A stretch of 64,000 nucleotides of DNA from Tissierella praeacuta DSM 18095 (GTDB lineage: Bacteria > Bacillota > Clostridia > Tissierellales > Tissierellaceae), in assembly GCF_900128955.1 (NCBI RefSeq), contig NZ_FQTY01000008.1:21868-85867 (forward strand). The letters run 5' to 3'. This document shows positions 46,961 through 55,975 of the stretch, one piece after another. Numbering within the stretch: position 1 is the stretch's first letter; every line of letters begins with the position of its first letter. The notes below the pieces were generated by a model. The model saw only the letters and a list, made by a program, of their open reading frames with translations, ran no database searches and was not told the DNA's origin. The position numbers were made by a program, and so were the translations under genes.

Positions 46961-47709
46961 TATTTCTCTCCTATTATATCCTCAAGATGCTCTAGAAATA
47001 TATCTTGGATAATTTTATACTCTCCAAGACCTTTAAGACTTACTTCAACTTCATATCCTTCTTTTTCAAGTATTGATTTCCAAGAATCTTCATCCTCAGA
47101 CGCCATATCGTTTATTGCATGATCTCCTGCTACTAACATAAATGGTCTAAGCTTAACTTTTTTAATATTCTTTCCTTTTAAATCTATTATGATATCATCA
47201 ATTGTTTTTCTACCTTCTACTGTACCAATAAACACATTTGTAAAACCCTTTTCATGATAAATATTTTCTAAATTTTCATAGGCAATATCTGCCTTATGAT
47301 CAGAACCATGTCCCATAAATACCATTGCCTCATTTACATTTAATTCATTACTTCCTATTTCTTCGGCAATTTTTATATTATCATCTCTTAAACTTAATAA
47401 GGGTAGTCCTACCTTTAGATTATATTTAGTGAGTTTTTCATATTCATGACCCGGAATTATATGAAGTGGTTGAATATATATTTCATCCACACCTTGAGCC
47501 TTCATTTCCTCTATAGCTTCCTTAGGATTAAAAACATTAATTCCATCCCTTTTTTTTAAAATATTAATAACCATCCCTGAAGTAAAGGCTCTAAGAACCA
47601 AATACTCCTTATATTTTTCTTTTATTATATTTTCTATACTTTCAATACAAAGTTTACGAGTGTTTTCATGAGTTGTTCCAAAACTTGCCACTATTATTCC
47701 TTTTTTCAT
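46960..47709 (-). CDS. cbiK: Sirohydrochlorin cobaltochelatase, CbiK type
   Basis: A 249-aa class II chelatase inserting Co2+ into sirohydrochlorin. IIVASFGTTHENTRKLCIE at the N-terminus, YIQPLHIIPGHEYEKL, then the metal-binding histidines in VFMGHGSDHKADIAYENL and LVAGDHAINDM. No signal peptide, so cytoplasmic. It overlaps cbiO (ATGA) next to the cobalt transporter, placing uptake and insertion together. Confidence 0.94.
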   Translation of the reverse strand: MKKGIIVASFGTTHENTRKLCIESIENIIKEKYKEYLVLRAFTSGMVINILKKRDGINVFNPKEAIEEMKAQGVDEIYIQPLHIIPGHEYEKLTKYNLKVGLPLLSLRDDNIKIAEEIGSNELNVNEAMVFMGHGSDHKADIAYENLENIYHEKGFTNVFIGTVEGRKTIDDIIIDLKGKNIKKVKLRPFMLVAGDHAINDMASEDEDSWKSILEKEGYEVEVSLKGLGEYKIIQDIFLEHLEDIIGEK

Positions 47710-48509
47710 AGGTTCTCCTTTCCATTATATGCTATAAAATCTTCTTCATTCTTAAACAAAGGTGTACCAAATTTCTCATGTATTCTAATTAACCAAGGCT
47801 TTACTAAATATGCTTCATCTACTAAATTATCTTTCAAAAAAGTTTCTTGTGGTATTCCTTCTCCAATAATACTACCTTTTCTAAGTATATATATATAGTC
47901 ACATATATCATAAATTAAATCCATATCATGACTTGATATTATAATATTTTTCTCTTTACTTATTTCATTGATTATACCTTTCATCTGTTTGCTCATATAA
48001 GGATCAAGTCCAGCTGTAGGCTCATCTAATAACAGCACCCTAGAATTCATAACCAATACACCAGCAATAGCAACTCTTTTCTTCTGTCCATAACTTAAAA
48101 AATGTACCGGTTTATTGGCTAAATCAAGACCATTAACTTCATCAAGTGCATGAACTACCTTTTCCTTTATTATATCCTCAGATATACCAATATTTCTTAG
48201 AGAAAACGCTATATCATCAAATACATTAGAATAAAATATTTGGTGCTCTGGATTTTGAAATACAATATTCACTTGTTTTCTATATTCTCTTAAATAGGAT
48301 TTACTATATTTTATAGGAATATCATTATATTTTACAAAACCTTTACTAGGTCTAAGAATACCCATAATATTTAGAAACAAAGTAGATTTACCTGAACCAT
48401 TAGCTCCAATAATTCCTATTACTTTGCCCTTTGACATATCCATATTTATGTTATTTAGTGCTTTTGTACCATCCTCATATTCATAATATAGATTTTCTAC
48501 TTTTATCAT
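47706..48509 (-). CDS. cbiO: Cobalt ECF transporter ATPase
   Basis: A 267-aa ATPase of the CbiMNQO cobalt transporter. Walker A GANGSGKST, Q-loop VFQNPEHQIF (typical of ECF ATPases), signature LSYGQKKR (a Y variant of LSGGQ), Walker B VLLLDEPTAGLDP and the H-loop ISSHDMDLI. One ATPase gene only, so it presumably acts as a homodimer. It starts immediately after the cbiQ stop. Confidence 0.94.
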   Translation of the reverse strand: MIKVENLYYEYEDGTKALNNINMDMSKGKVIGIIGANGSGKSTLFLNIMGILRPSKGFVKYNDIPIKYSKSYLREYRKQVNIVFQNPEHQIFYSNVFDDIAFSLRNIGISEDIIKEKVVHALDEVNGLDLANKPVHFLSYGQKKRVAIAGVLVMNSRVLLLDEPTAGLDPYMSKQMKGIINEISKEKNIIISSHDMDLIYDICDYIYILRKGSIIGEGIPQETFLKDNLVDEAYLVKPWLIRIHEKFGTPLFKNEEDFIAYNGKENL

Positions 48510-49190
48510 TTAATCACCTAGTTTAAAATCCCCATCATATAATTTACATTCCAGAGATATATTCATTTCTCTATATTTTAAAAATACCCTAAGAAAGAGA
48601 TTTCTAATTAATAAAGATGTAGATTTTAATGTATTTTTATTATTTTCATAACCAAATTTCATAGTTTGTGCCAGATAGATATTACTTGCTTCCTCAATAA
48701 ATATAAATATACTTCTATAAATTAGTACCATCAATTCTATAAACAAACTAGGTATCTTTGTCCTTTTTAAAACTTTGATAATGTCAATTATTGGAGTAGT
48801 TAATATTAAAAAATATACAGATGTTAAAGATGATAATACTGTAGTAAACAATTTAGTTACAGTAAATAGAGAGGTTTTAGTTATACCAATATACATATTC
48901 CCAATCCTAAGATAATGAAGATAATTATCACCATTAATTGAAACCATTATTGTGATTAAACTAATTATTAAAAAAGAAATAGGCAAAAGAAGCATCTTAA
49001 AATAGTTTTTAAATGGTACTTTAGCTATGAGTACAACCAAAGTCACCATAATAGTAATAGTTAGCAAGTCAAAATAATAGTTATTAATTAATCTTGGTAA
49101 TACTATTCCTCCACAGGCAAAAATAATCTTTACCTGTGGAGGATAATCCTTTAGTTTATTAGTATATGCATATCTATCTATTAGCAGCAA
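48510..49190 (-). CDS. cbiQ: Cobalt ECF transporter transmembrane (T) component
   Basis: A 226-aa membrane protein linking CbiMN to the ATPase. It opens [18 protein letters not shown] and has about 5-6 TM segments with the coupling region near 150-180. It starts at TTG inside the end of cbiN (17-nt overlap). Confidence 0.9.
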   Translation of the reverse strand: MLLIDRYAYTNKLKDYPPQVKIIFACGGIVLPRLINNYYFDLLTITIMVTLVVLIAKVPFKNYFKMLLLPISFLIISLITIMVSINGDNYLHYLRIGNMYIGITKTSLFTVTKLFTTVLSSLTSVYFLILTTPIIDIIKVLKRTKIPSLFIELMVLIYRSIFIFIEEASNIYLAQTMKFGYENNKNTLKSTSLLIRNLFLRVFLKYREMNISLECKLYDGDFKLGD

Positions 49191-49467
49191 CTTTGCGTCT
49201 TTCCTTTAATACACCGAAAATATATCCCATAAGACCTGCCCCTATGGCAACTTGAAGAGAAAAAAGCAAACTCTCTATCTCCCCACTTGGTGGCTCCCAT
49301 AACGATTCAAACCAGGGCTCATAATCAGGACTTATTTCTTGTATTACTCCTTCTGCCTCTCCATCTGCACCTTCAAACTCTGAATCTCCTTTGAGAATTA
49401 AGGGAGTGATTATTATTATCATTATTAAAAGTAATAAAATAATGTTTTGTTTAAATAGACTCTTCAA
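49174..49467 (-). CDS. cbiN: Cobalt transport protein CbiN
   Basis: A 97-aa protein with two TM helices (about 7-25 and 65-85) flanking an acidic extracytoplasmic loop ([13 protein letters not shown]...YEPWF). It assists metal loading of CbiM. Starts at a TTG inside the end of cbiM. Confidence 0.92.
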   Translation of the reverse strand: MKSLFKQNIILLLLIMIIIITPLILKGDSEFEGADGEAEGVIQEISPDYEPWFESLWEPPSGEIESLLFSLQVAIGAGLMGYIFGVLKERRKVAANR

Positions 49468-50179
49468 TTTTAAGCACTCCTTCTTTTCTATATTCTTGAA
49501 TAAGGTTAAATACCATTAAAGTTATTATTCCTTCAACAATTGCCAATGGTATTTGTGTAACAGCAAATACAGACATAAATTTAGTAAGAGATGCAGCAAA
49601 TCCTCCTGTAGCATCTGGAAATGCGAAGGAAAGTTGAATTGATGTAATTACATAAGTAGCCAAATCTCCCAATGCTGCAGCTAAGAAAACAGCTAAACTC
49701 TTATTTTTTCCTTCCTTACCTAATGCCTTGTAAATACCATAGGAAACAAGGGGTCCTACTACAGCCATTGAAAATGAATTTGCTCCTAATGTGGTAATTC
49801 CTCCGTGGGCTAATAATAATGCTTGAAATAATAATACAATGATTCCTATGACAGTCATAGTTGTTGGCCCAAATAATATTGCACCTAGTCCTACACCTGT
49901 TGGATGGGAGCAAGAACCAGTAACAGAAGGAATCTTAAGAGCAGATAAAACAAATGCAAATCCTCCTACTAATCCTAGAAGCATCTTTTGATCCTGTCCT
50001 TGTTTCAAACTTTTTCCCAATCTTTTAAATCCAATAACTAAAAATGGTAAAGTCAATACTGCCCATACAATTGCCCATTTAAGAGGTAGAAATCCTTCCA
50101 TAATATGCATTGCATGTGCCATCTGTGGGGTTATAATTAAAACAAATAAAGCAACCCCCATTAATAATTTCTTTTTCAT
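49451..50179 (-). CDS. cbiM: Cobalt ECF transporter substrate-binding (S) component
   Basis: A 242-aa membrane protein that binds Co2+. A cleavable-type signal ([20 protein letters not shown]) is followed by MHIMEGFLP, whose N-terminal Met-His forms the metal site. Further motifs: [30 protein letters not shown], and [13 protein letters not shown]. First gene after the cobalamin riboswitch, so cobalt uptake and everything downstream is B12-repressed. Confidence 0.95.
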   Translation of the reverse strand: MKKKLLMGVALFVLIITPQMAHAMHIMEGFLPLKWAIVWAVLTLPFLVIGFKRLGKSLKQGQDQKMLLGLVGGFAFVLSALKIPSVTGSCSHPTGVGLGAILFGPTTMTVIGIIVLLFQALLLAHGGITTLGANSFSMAVVGPLVSYGIYKALGKEGKNKSLAVFLAAALGDLATYVITSIQLSFAFPDATGGFAASLTKFMSVFAVTQIPLAIVEGIITLMVFNLIQEYRKEGVLKIEESI

Positions 50180-50240
50180 AAAATCACCTCACATTTATTT
50201 ATAAAGGATAAACCCTTTATTTCTTTGTAGATGACCTATG

Positions 50241-50280
50241 AGGAAAATAGAAAATCCCTAACCTGAAATAGATTAGGGAT
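50241..50280 (-). terminator. Riboswitch-linked terminator in the cbiM leader
   Basis: ATCCCTAATC and GGTTAGGGAT arms (50254-50280) followed on the minus strand by TTTTCTATTTT. Located between the B12 box and cbiM, it is the expected expression platform for transcriptional control. Confidence 0.8.
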
Positions 50281-50345
50281 GGAAATCATAATAAATTAAC
50301 TATAGTTATATAGTTTAAGTTTTTCCTTCCCTCCGAAGGTCACTT

Positions 50346-50513
50346 TGATAATATTAGGCAGGTCTCCTGACTTGTGAATCATTTTACTGTCAACGCCTTC
50401 CCAGATTTTATTTTCCGGTGGCATAAGTTGATTTCATCATCACTTACAGTAGCGGGGGCTGTATGGGGTTTCCACCCATTTCCCTATTATTCTTGTATAG
50501 AACCTAATATATT
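50346..50513 (-). ncRNA. Cobalamin (AdoCbl) riboswitch
   Basis: On the minus strand the B12 box AGTCAGGAGACCTGCC lies at 50358-50373, preceded by the conserved core segments GCCACCGG, GGGAAGGCG, and GCCCCCGCTACTGT. The closing helix P1 pairs TATTAGG near 50505 with CCTAATA near 50352. A weak promoter (TTGTAT at 50557-50562, 17-nt spacer, TAGCAT at 50534-50539) lies just before it. It should switch off the cbiM-to-cobC operon when B12 is plentiful, via the downstream terminator. Confidence 0.93.
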
Positions 50514-50569
50514 CAATTAATTTTTCATTTTAAATGCTATCATAAAATTATATTTAATACAAGATATTT

Positions 50570-51502
50570 TTATAGACAAAAAATTAAAATATAAATAAGT
50601 AAAAATACCATCTCACTTCTATACATAATTTCTATAGTATTCCTTATATCTGCCCTACTAATTTTTTTAATCTTATCTCCTATATTTGGCTTTTTAACAA
50701 GCTTGCCATGATAATAATTATCTCCTCCCAACTGAATATCTAAAAGTCCTGCAACAGCTCCTTCTGGATATGCACAATTGGGGCTTTTATGATTTTTTCT
50801 ATCTCTAATCATGATTTTAAAACCATTTCTTATATTAAATCTAAATATAGAACCAATACACATAAATACTCCAGTAATCCTAGCAGGAATGTAATTAAAT
50901 ATATCATCTACCTTTGCAGGGAAAAAGCCTAAATCTATATATTTTTCATTCTTATATCCTAACATTGAATCCATAGTATTAACAAACTTATATGCTAGTC
51001 CTCCTGATGCTCCTAAAAATATTATATAAAATAAAGGTGCAATGACTCCATCAGAGGTATTCTCTGCTACGGTTTCAACTGTTGCCCTTATGATTTCTTC
51101 TTCCGAAAGGTTTTTAGTTTCTCTGCCAACTATATACGAAAGCCTTGTCCTAGCCTCTTCTATACCTATATCTAAAGCCTTTGATACTTTTATAGCCTCA
51201 TCATGTAAGCATCTTGCTGCTATACATGTATATATTAGGTAAGTATTTACTATGGTATAAATGGTTTTATATTGTTTTATGGTTTTTAATAATATATATG
51301 GCATAAAAAAGCCAATAGAAATATTAACTATAACTATAATAAATCCTGAAAGTTTTAGTCCTTTATTTGATTTAGTAATCTTTCTAGCTATTTTTTCTTC
51401 AAAAGAAATAATTCTTCCCATAAGTTTTACAGGATGAGGAAAACTATATGGATCTCCTACAGCAAAATCTAATATAACTCCTAATATTATACTAATTAAC
51501 AT
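50570..51502 (-). CDS. cbiB: Adenosylcobinamide-phosphate synthase
   Basis: A 310-aa membrane enzyme attaching aminopropanol(-phosphate) to adenosylcobyrate. LGVILDFAVGDPYSFPHPVKLMG-like opening, VGRETKNLSEEEIIRATVET, ENTSDGVIAPLFYI, and NGGYPEGAVAG-like SPNCAYPEGAVAGLL. TAAGGAG precedes the ATG. It lies just upstream of the riboswitch on the same strand, so it is outside the riboswitch operon and is probably transcribed with cbiP. Confidence 0.94.
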   Translation of the reverse strand: MLISIILGVILDFAVGDPYSFPHPVKLMGRIISFEEKIARKITKSNKGLKLSGFIIVIVNISIGFFMPYILLKTIKQYKTIYTIVNTYLIYTCIAARCLHDEAIKVSKALDIGIEEARTRLSYIVGRETKNLSEEEIIRATVETVAENTSDGVIAPLFYIIFLGASGGLAYKFVNTMDSMLGYKNEKYIDLGFFPAKVDDIFNYIPARITGVFMCIGSIFRFNIRNGFKIMIRDRKNHKSPNCAYPEGAVAGLLDIQLGGDNYYHGKLVKKPNIGDKIKKISRADIRNTIEIMYRSEMVFLLIYILIFCL

Positions 51503-51559
51503 ATTAATTTCTCCTTAACAGCCACCATAAGTGGCACTTACATTGTTAATTGTCCTTTG

Positions 51560-52417
51560 TTAACCATTGATTGTCCTATTAATTCTCATTATTTTATAAA
51601 TATAATCTATATCCATATTTTCTCGTAATATGGCAGCTAATTTATTTAACTCTTCTTCCATCTGCTCTTCCGTTTGTAGACTTGTATTACATTGCTTTTC
51701 GTAATCAACTAGACTATCTTCATCCACTAATTCAAAATGTGAAAAAGGTATAGTACCTATTACTGGTATATCTAATAATTCTTCAATCATTTTTATACCA
51801 GAATCTAAAAGTGTCTTATCTCCCCTGAACTTATTTATTATAAGTCCCTTTATTCTCTTCCTTTCATGTTCTTCCAATAGCATTACAGTACCATAAAGGG
51901 ATGCAAATACTCCTCCCCTATCTATATCTGCAACTAAAAGCACTGGAGCATCTGCCATCTCCGCCATTCCCATATTTACTATATCGTTTTGTTTTAGGTT
52001 TATTTCTGTCGGGCTACCTGCTCCTTCTATAACTACAATATCATTTTCTCTTTCTATCTCTTTATATATATTAAGTATCATTGGTCTAAGACTACTTTTA
52101 TATTTAAAATATTCTACTGCTTCCATATCTTCTTTATCCTCGCCTTTTATAACAACCATAGACCCTTTATCTGATTTTGGTATAAGTAAGATTGGATTCA
52201 TATTTGGATGTGGTTCAAGCCCTCCAGCTATTGCCTGTAAAGTTTGAGCAGTGCTTATTTTATATCCTTCTTTTGTGGTATAATATTTTGATGACATGTT
52301 TTGGGATTTAAATGGATAAACCTTGTATCCATCTTCTTTAAATATCCTGCAAAGTCCTGTACACATAAGACTCTTTCCTGCGGAAGATGTGGTTCCTTGT
52401 ACCATAATATTTGCCAT
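51560..52417 (-). CDS. cbiP: Cobyric acid synthase lacking the glutaminase domain
   Basis: A 285-aa relative of CbiP/CobQ, which normally has about 490-510 aa and amidates four corrin side chains. The synthetase half is present: IMVQGTTSSAGKSLMCTG, PFKSQNMS, MNPILLIPKSDKGS, VIEGAGSPTEINL and ADIDRGGVFASLYGT, ending with FELVDEDSL near residue 235. The GATase domain (GICGGYQMLG region) that should follow is missing. Instead the chain runs into ELNKLAAILRENMDIDYIYKIM, which resembles the normal extreme C-terminus of clostridial CobQ. The usual G-E-x-GRAQ motif reads GYKISTAQ, another divergence. No stop or frameshift is visible. It may work with free ammonia or on another substrate. Confidence 0.85.
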   Translation of the reverse strand: MANIMVQGTTSSAGKSLMCTGLCRIFKEDGYKVYPFKSQNMSSKYYTTKEGYKISTAQTLQAIAGGLEPHPNMNPILLIPKSDKGSMVVIKGEDKEDMEAVEYFKYKSSLRPMILNIYKEIERENDIVVIEGAGSPTEINLKQNDIVNMGMAEMADAPVLLVADIDRGGVFASLYGTVMLLEEHERKRIKGLIINKFRGDKTLLDSGIKMIEELLDIPVIGTIPFSHFELVDEDSLVDYEKQCNTSLQTEEQMEEELNKLAAILRENMDIDYIYKIMRINRTING

Positions 52418-52428
52418 ATTTTTTCCTC

Positions 52429-53193
52429 CTACCTATATCTTTCTATTTCTTTTCTTAAATTATCTACCTTATATTCCAAAGACAATACTGGATTTAAACC
52501 ATATTTATCTAATATAGAATATAAACTTCTTATCTCTTCTTGAGTTGGACTCTGATGCTCATCATATAATCCATCATTAGAATGTATATGAACATATACT
52601 ATATATTCCTTAAGTTCTCTTATCCATTCTTCTAGTGAAACCTTTCCCAATTTAGCATGTCCTATATCTAAATTAACTTTAATATTAGGCAAACTTATGG
52701 TTTCTATTAATTCCTTTAACATCATTGGAGTTTCTTCAAATATATTTTCTAACAATATTATCCCCTTATAATCTGGCACTTCTTTCAATATTTCTTCCCA
52801 AAATTCTTTATTTTGAATATTGTTTAATTTCCTTAGAAATGGCTGATTTAAATATGGATTTATTTGACTATGAAATATTAAATAGTCTATATCCAGTTCT
52901 TTAGCTGCTTTTAAAGTATATAAATATCTACTCTGACTTACTTGCCTAATTAGTTTGTCTGGACTTGAGGGTTTTAAATCTAAAAAGGGTCCATGTAAAG
53001 CTCTAATATTATTAAAGCCTTTAAATAAATTTTTATATTTATTTGTTATTTTATTTACTTCAGTCATGGATAAATTAGGTTCTGTAAAATCTTGTATTTC
53101 AACACCAATATTTAGAACATTTAATTCTTCTATGTTTAAACTATCAATAGTGGAAATAGTTTTTAGTATTTTCATTTCTATATGTTCACTCAT
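52429..53193 (-). CDS. Xylose-isomerase-like TIM-barrel protein (AP endonuclease 2 superfamily)
   Basis: A 254-aa protein of the sugar phosphate isomerase/epimerase fold. RALHGPFLDLKPSSPD, LIFHSQINPY, ILLENIFEE, VNLDIGHAKLG and YVHIHSNDGLYDEH carry the His/Glu/Asp metal ligands. The substrate is unknown. It sits between mprF (4 nt downstream of it) and cbiP (11 nt before it) in a tight run, so it is co-transcribed with them. Confidence 0.82.
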   Translation of the reverse strand: MSEHIEMKILKTISTIDSLNIEELNVLNIGVEIQDFTEPNLSMTEVNKITNKYKNLFKGFNNIRALHGPFLDLKPSSPDKLIRQVSQSRYLYTLKAAKELDIDYLIFHSQINPYLNQPFLRKLNNIQNKEFWEEILKEVPDYKGIILLENIFEETPMMLKELIETISLPNIKVNLDIGHAKLGKVSLEEWIRELKEYIVYVHIHSNDGLYDEHQSPTQEEIRSLYSILDKYGLNPVLSLEYKVDNLRKEIERYR

Positions 53194-53197
53194 TTCT

Positions 53198-55783
53198 TTA
53201 AGACCTTTTCTTCTTTGAATGAATCAGCCATGTAACCTCTATCAATGAAGATGGTAATAAAGTAAAATCTTCATAAATTAAGTATCTAGCTTCCCATCTT
53301 GGATCAAATTTATTTTTATATTTTCTTAATCCATCAAAACTGTAAAAATGTTTACCATATTTAAACACTAGATGAGCCATTCTTTCTTGTATATGGGCAT
53401 TTTGAGTTATACCAACATTTGAAAGAGGTGCCATTCCTAAATTAAATAATTTATAATTATCTTCTTTAAATTTCAACAATAAATTTAATATTAAAAAGGT
53501 CATAGTATTACTAGGTACATTTTTCTTAAATCGCATTAAATCAATTGAAGCTGAATTATTATTATCATAACTAGGACTTACAGATGCAAATGCTATTATG
53601 TCTTCAGTTTCCTTATTCTTTATAATTCCTATTTTAGATTTATTTAAATACTCCTTATTAAACCACCCAAGTGAAAACCCCATTTCTTCTCTATTATCTA
53701 ACCATTCATCAGAAACTTCTTTTAGAGATAGAAGTAAATTTTCATCTATGGAACCCTCATTATAAAATTTAAAAATAAAGCCATCCTTTTCAAATCGTCT
53801 AAGTATATTTCTAAAATCTCTACTTTTGGGACTATTTATGTCAAAATTATCCAGCTCTACTAATCCCGTTTCTCCTAATTTAAAAAAATAATATCCATGA
53901 TCATGATAAAAGGGTAACAATTTGTCACTGGCCTGATAAAAAACAGATTTATATCCATATTCATCTATAAAATCCTGAAACTCTATTAAAGCTTCATCAA
54001 AATACTGTTGATCTCCAATTGGATCTCCTAAAACTATTGCAAGATTATGACTTATCTCATATTGAATTAAAACTTTATTGTTACTAGACCAAAATAAATG
54101 CTTATCCTTCAAAAATATAAAATGAGTAGAAAAGTTGCCCTCATATTCTTGTAAAAATTTATATAGCTTTTCCTCATCAACTTCTTCATATCTAGAATCT
54201 TTTGTTATTCTATCCTTTGTCAATTCATAGTAAATAACAAAAATAATCAAAAGTCCATAAGCAATAATACCACCAAGAATATTCCATGAAGAACCTCTTA
54301 ATATTAGAGTCTTAAAATACTCAACCTTTATAAAATCTCGCAGTATTTTATGACCCATTTTCATATAACCTAAGATTCCTATAAATGCTAGTATCATAGT
54401 TAGAAAAGATTTGAACCAATCAATTGGTAGACTCTTTCTATAAAAACTTTCCTTAGACATCTTCAGTATTATTAGAACTAGAACTAAAAAAATTGTTTCT
54501 TCATAATCAAATCCCTTTATTAATGTAAATATGGCACCTAAAAGTAGTAACCACATGGTAATCTTATAACTTCGTTTTACTTTCATTCTTATTTGTCGAG
54601 AAATTGCTATTAGTAATATACCCACACATATAGACAGTTGACGTGATAGTTGTAAAATTGGAAAAGATAAAAGTCTTGAGGCTATTTTAACCCTATCTAT
54701 TATTCCTGGAATTAAGGCTGATAATAATAAGATTACTCCACTTGATAATATCAATATAGATAACAACAGATTTGTGATGACAGATGCTTTATTTATAAAA
54801 TCTTTTATCCTAGATATTTTAATAAATTGAATTAACTTGTTTTCACTTTTGGATTGTACTATTAAAGTAAAAACTATACCTATTATTAGAGGTATTACAT
54901 AGTAAAAAGTTCTATATAATATTAAAATAGCCAAAACATCTTCTGTCATCATACCATAGTACTGAAATCCTAATAATACCATTAAATCAAATGAGCCAAC
55001 ACCGCTTGGCAATAAACTTAAAATTCCCGCTATAGATCCTAAGGTAAAAACAATAAATATAATCTGGAAATTAAGAATTTTATTAAATTGTCTTACAATA
55101 ATAAAAAATAGACTAAAGGCAACCATCCAATCTATAAAAGAAAATAATAATAACTTTGTCCTTAATATTGTTCTACCGGGATTTCTTTGGTTTATTAGCT
55201 CTTTATTCAATTTATAAAAAATTTTATCTATAAAAAAATATATTAAAAAATATATTAAAAAAATAGCAATTGCTATAGTAATAAGTCTATATTTCTCCAC
55301 AATTGGAACTATATATTGATATTTAACTAATGAAATAATCATCATAATAGACAGACCTATACCTGTTGCCGGAATTAATAATAAATTATAATCTATTATC
55401 TCTTCTTTAGTATCTGTGCTATTTTTAAATAACATAGTTCTAATAGAAGCCCCTGTTAATCCTCCTAAACCTGAAATATTATTTATCGTATTGGCAACAA
55501 AAGTAATACTGAATATGGTTATAGCTTTAATATTAAGATTTAAATATTTTGCTATTGCAAAGTCGTATAAACTCATTGATGATACTGCTATCATACCTAG
55601 AACAGTAAATATTAGTATACTACTTATAGGAAATTCTCTAATTATAGAGATTGTTTTCGCATAGTCTATAGATTTTAATTCCCTGACTCCACTACTAATT
55701 ATAACTCCTACTATAAGGATTATAAAAATTAGCTTTAAAAGTTTTGTTCCATTTTTCTTCAATAGTAATTTAAATCTTTCCAT
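53198..55783 (-). CDS. mprF: Bifunctional lysylphosphatidylglycerol synthetase/flippase
   Basis: An 861-aa membrane protein that aminoacylates phosphatidylglycerol and moves it to the outer leaflet, protecting against cationic peptides. The N-terminal flippase has about 14 TM segments (ISGLGGLTGASIRTMLF, LSLLPSGVGSFDLMVLLG); the C-terminal cytosolic DUF2156 domain (about 530-860) has FLKDKHLFWSSNNK, VLGDPIGDQQYFDEAL, and LGMAPLSNVG. The ATG at 55783 follows GAGAGGGA; an upstream TTG at 55801 is less likely. Lys is the usual amino acid but Ala or Arg variants exist. Confidence 0.93.
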   Translation of the reverse strand: MERFKLLLKKNGTKLLKLIFIILIVGVIISSGVRELKSIDYAKTISIIREFPISSILIFTVLGMIAVSSMSLYDFAIAKYLNLNIKAITIFSITFVANTINNISGLGGLTGASIRTMLFKNSTDTKEEIIDYNLLLIPATGIGLSIMMIISLVKYQYIVPIVEKYRLITIAIAIFLIYFLIYFFIDKIFYKLNKELINQRNPGRTILRTKLLLFSFIDWMVAFSLFFIIVRQFNKILNFQIIFIVFTLGSIAGILSLLPSGVGSFDLMVLLGFQYYGMMTEDVLAILILYRTFYYVIPLIIGIVFTLIVQSKSENKLIQFIKISRIKDFINKASVITNLLLSILILSSGVILLLSALIPGIIDRVKIASRLLSFPILQLSRQLSICVGILLIAISRQIRMKVKRSYKITMWLLLLGAIFTLIKGFDYEETIFLVLVLIILKMSKESFYRKSLPIDWFKSFLTMILAFIGILGYMKMGHKILRDFIKVEYFKTLILRGSSWNILGGIIAYGLLIIFVIYYELTKDRITKDSRYEEVDEEKLYKFLQEYEGNFSTHFIFLKDKHLFWSSNNKVLIQYEISHNLAIVLGDPIGDQQYFDEALIEFQDFIDEYGYKSVFYQASDKLLPFYHDHGYYFFKLGETGLVELDNFDINSPKSRDFRNILRRFEKDGFIFKFYNEGSIDENLLLSLKEVSDEWLDNREEMGFSLGWFNKEYLNKSKIGIIKNKETEDIIAFASVSPSYDNNNSASIDLMRFKKNVPSNTMTFLILNLLLKFKEDNYKLFNLGMAPLSNVGITQNAHIQERMAHLVFKYGKHFYSFDGLRKYKNKFDPRWEARYLIYEDFTLLPSSLIEVTWLIHSKKKRS

Positions 55784-55912
55784 ATATCCCTCTCTATTCA
55801 ACCCTTATTATTCTAATATTCTATATTATTAAATACTTATTATATTTTCAACTTGTAGTATAATATTGTTTATAGATAATATATTACATGGTTTTATAAA
55901 TATTATCAACAA

Positions 55913-55954
55913 TAATAAAAACTCTAATAGGCAAACCCTTTAGAGCTTTTATTA
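55913..55954 (-). terminator. Terminator of nhaC
   Basis: AATAAAAACTCTAA and TTAGAGCTTTTATT arms, 22 nt after the nhaC stop, T-rich on the minus strand. Confidence 0.8.
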
Positions 55955-55975
55955 TTTTACTTATTAAAATTCAAT

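Noticed and set aside
50254..50280. Hairpin before cbiM considered as the terminator of cbiB
   Set aside because: It lies downstream of the riboswitch B12 box, about 290 nt after the cbiB stop, and is correctly placed as the riboswitch expression platform.
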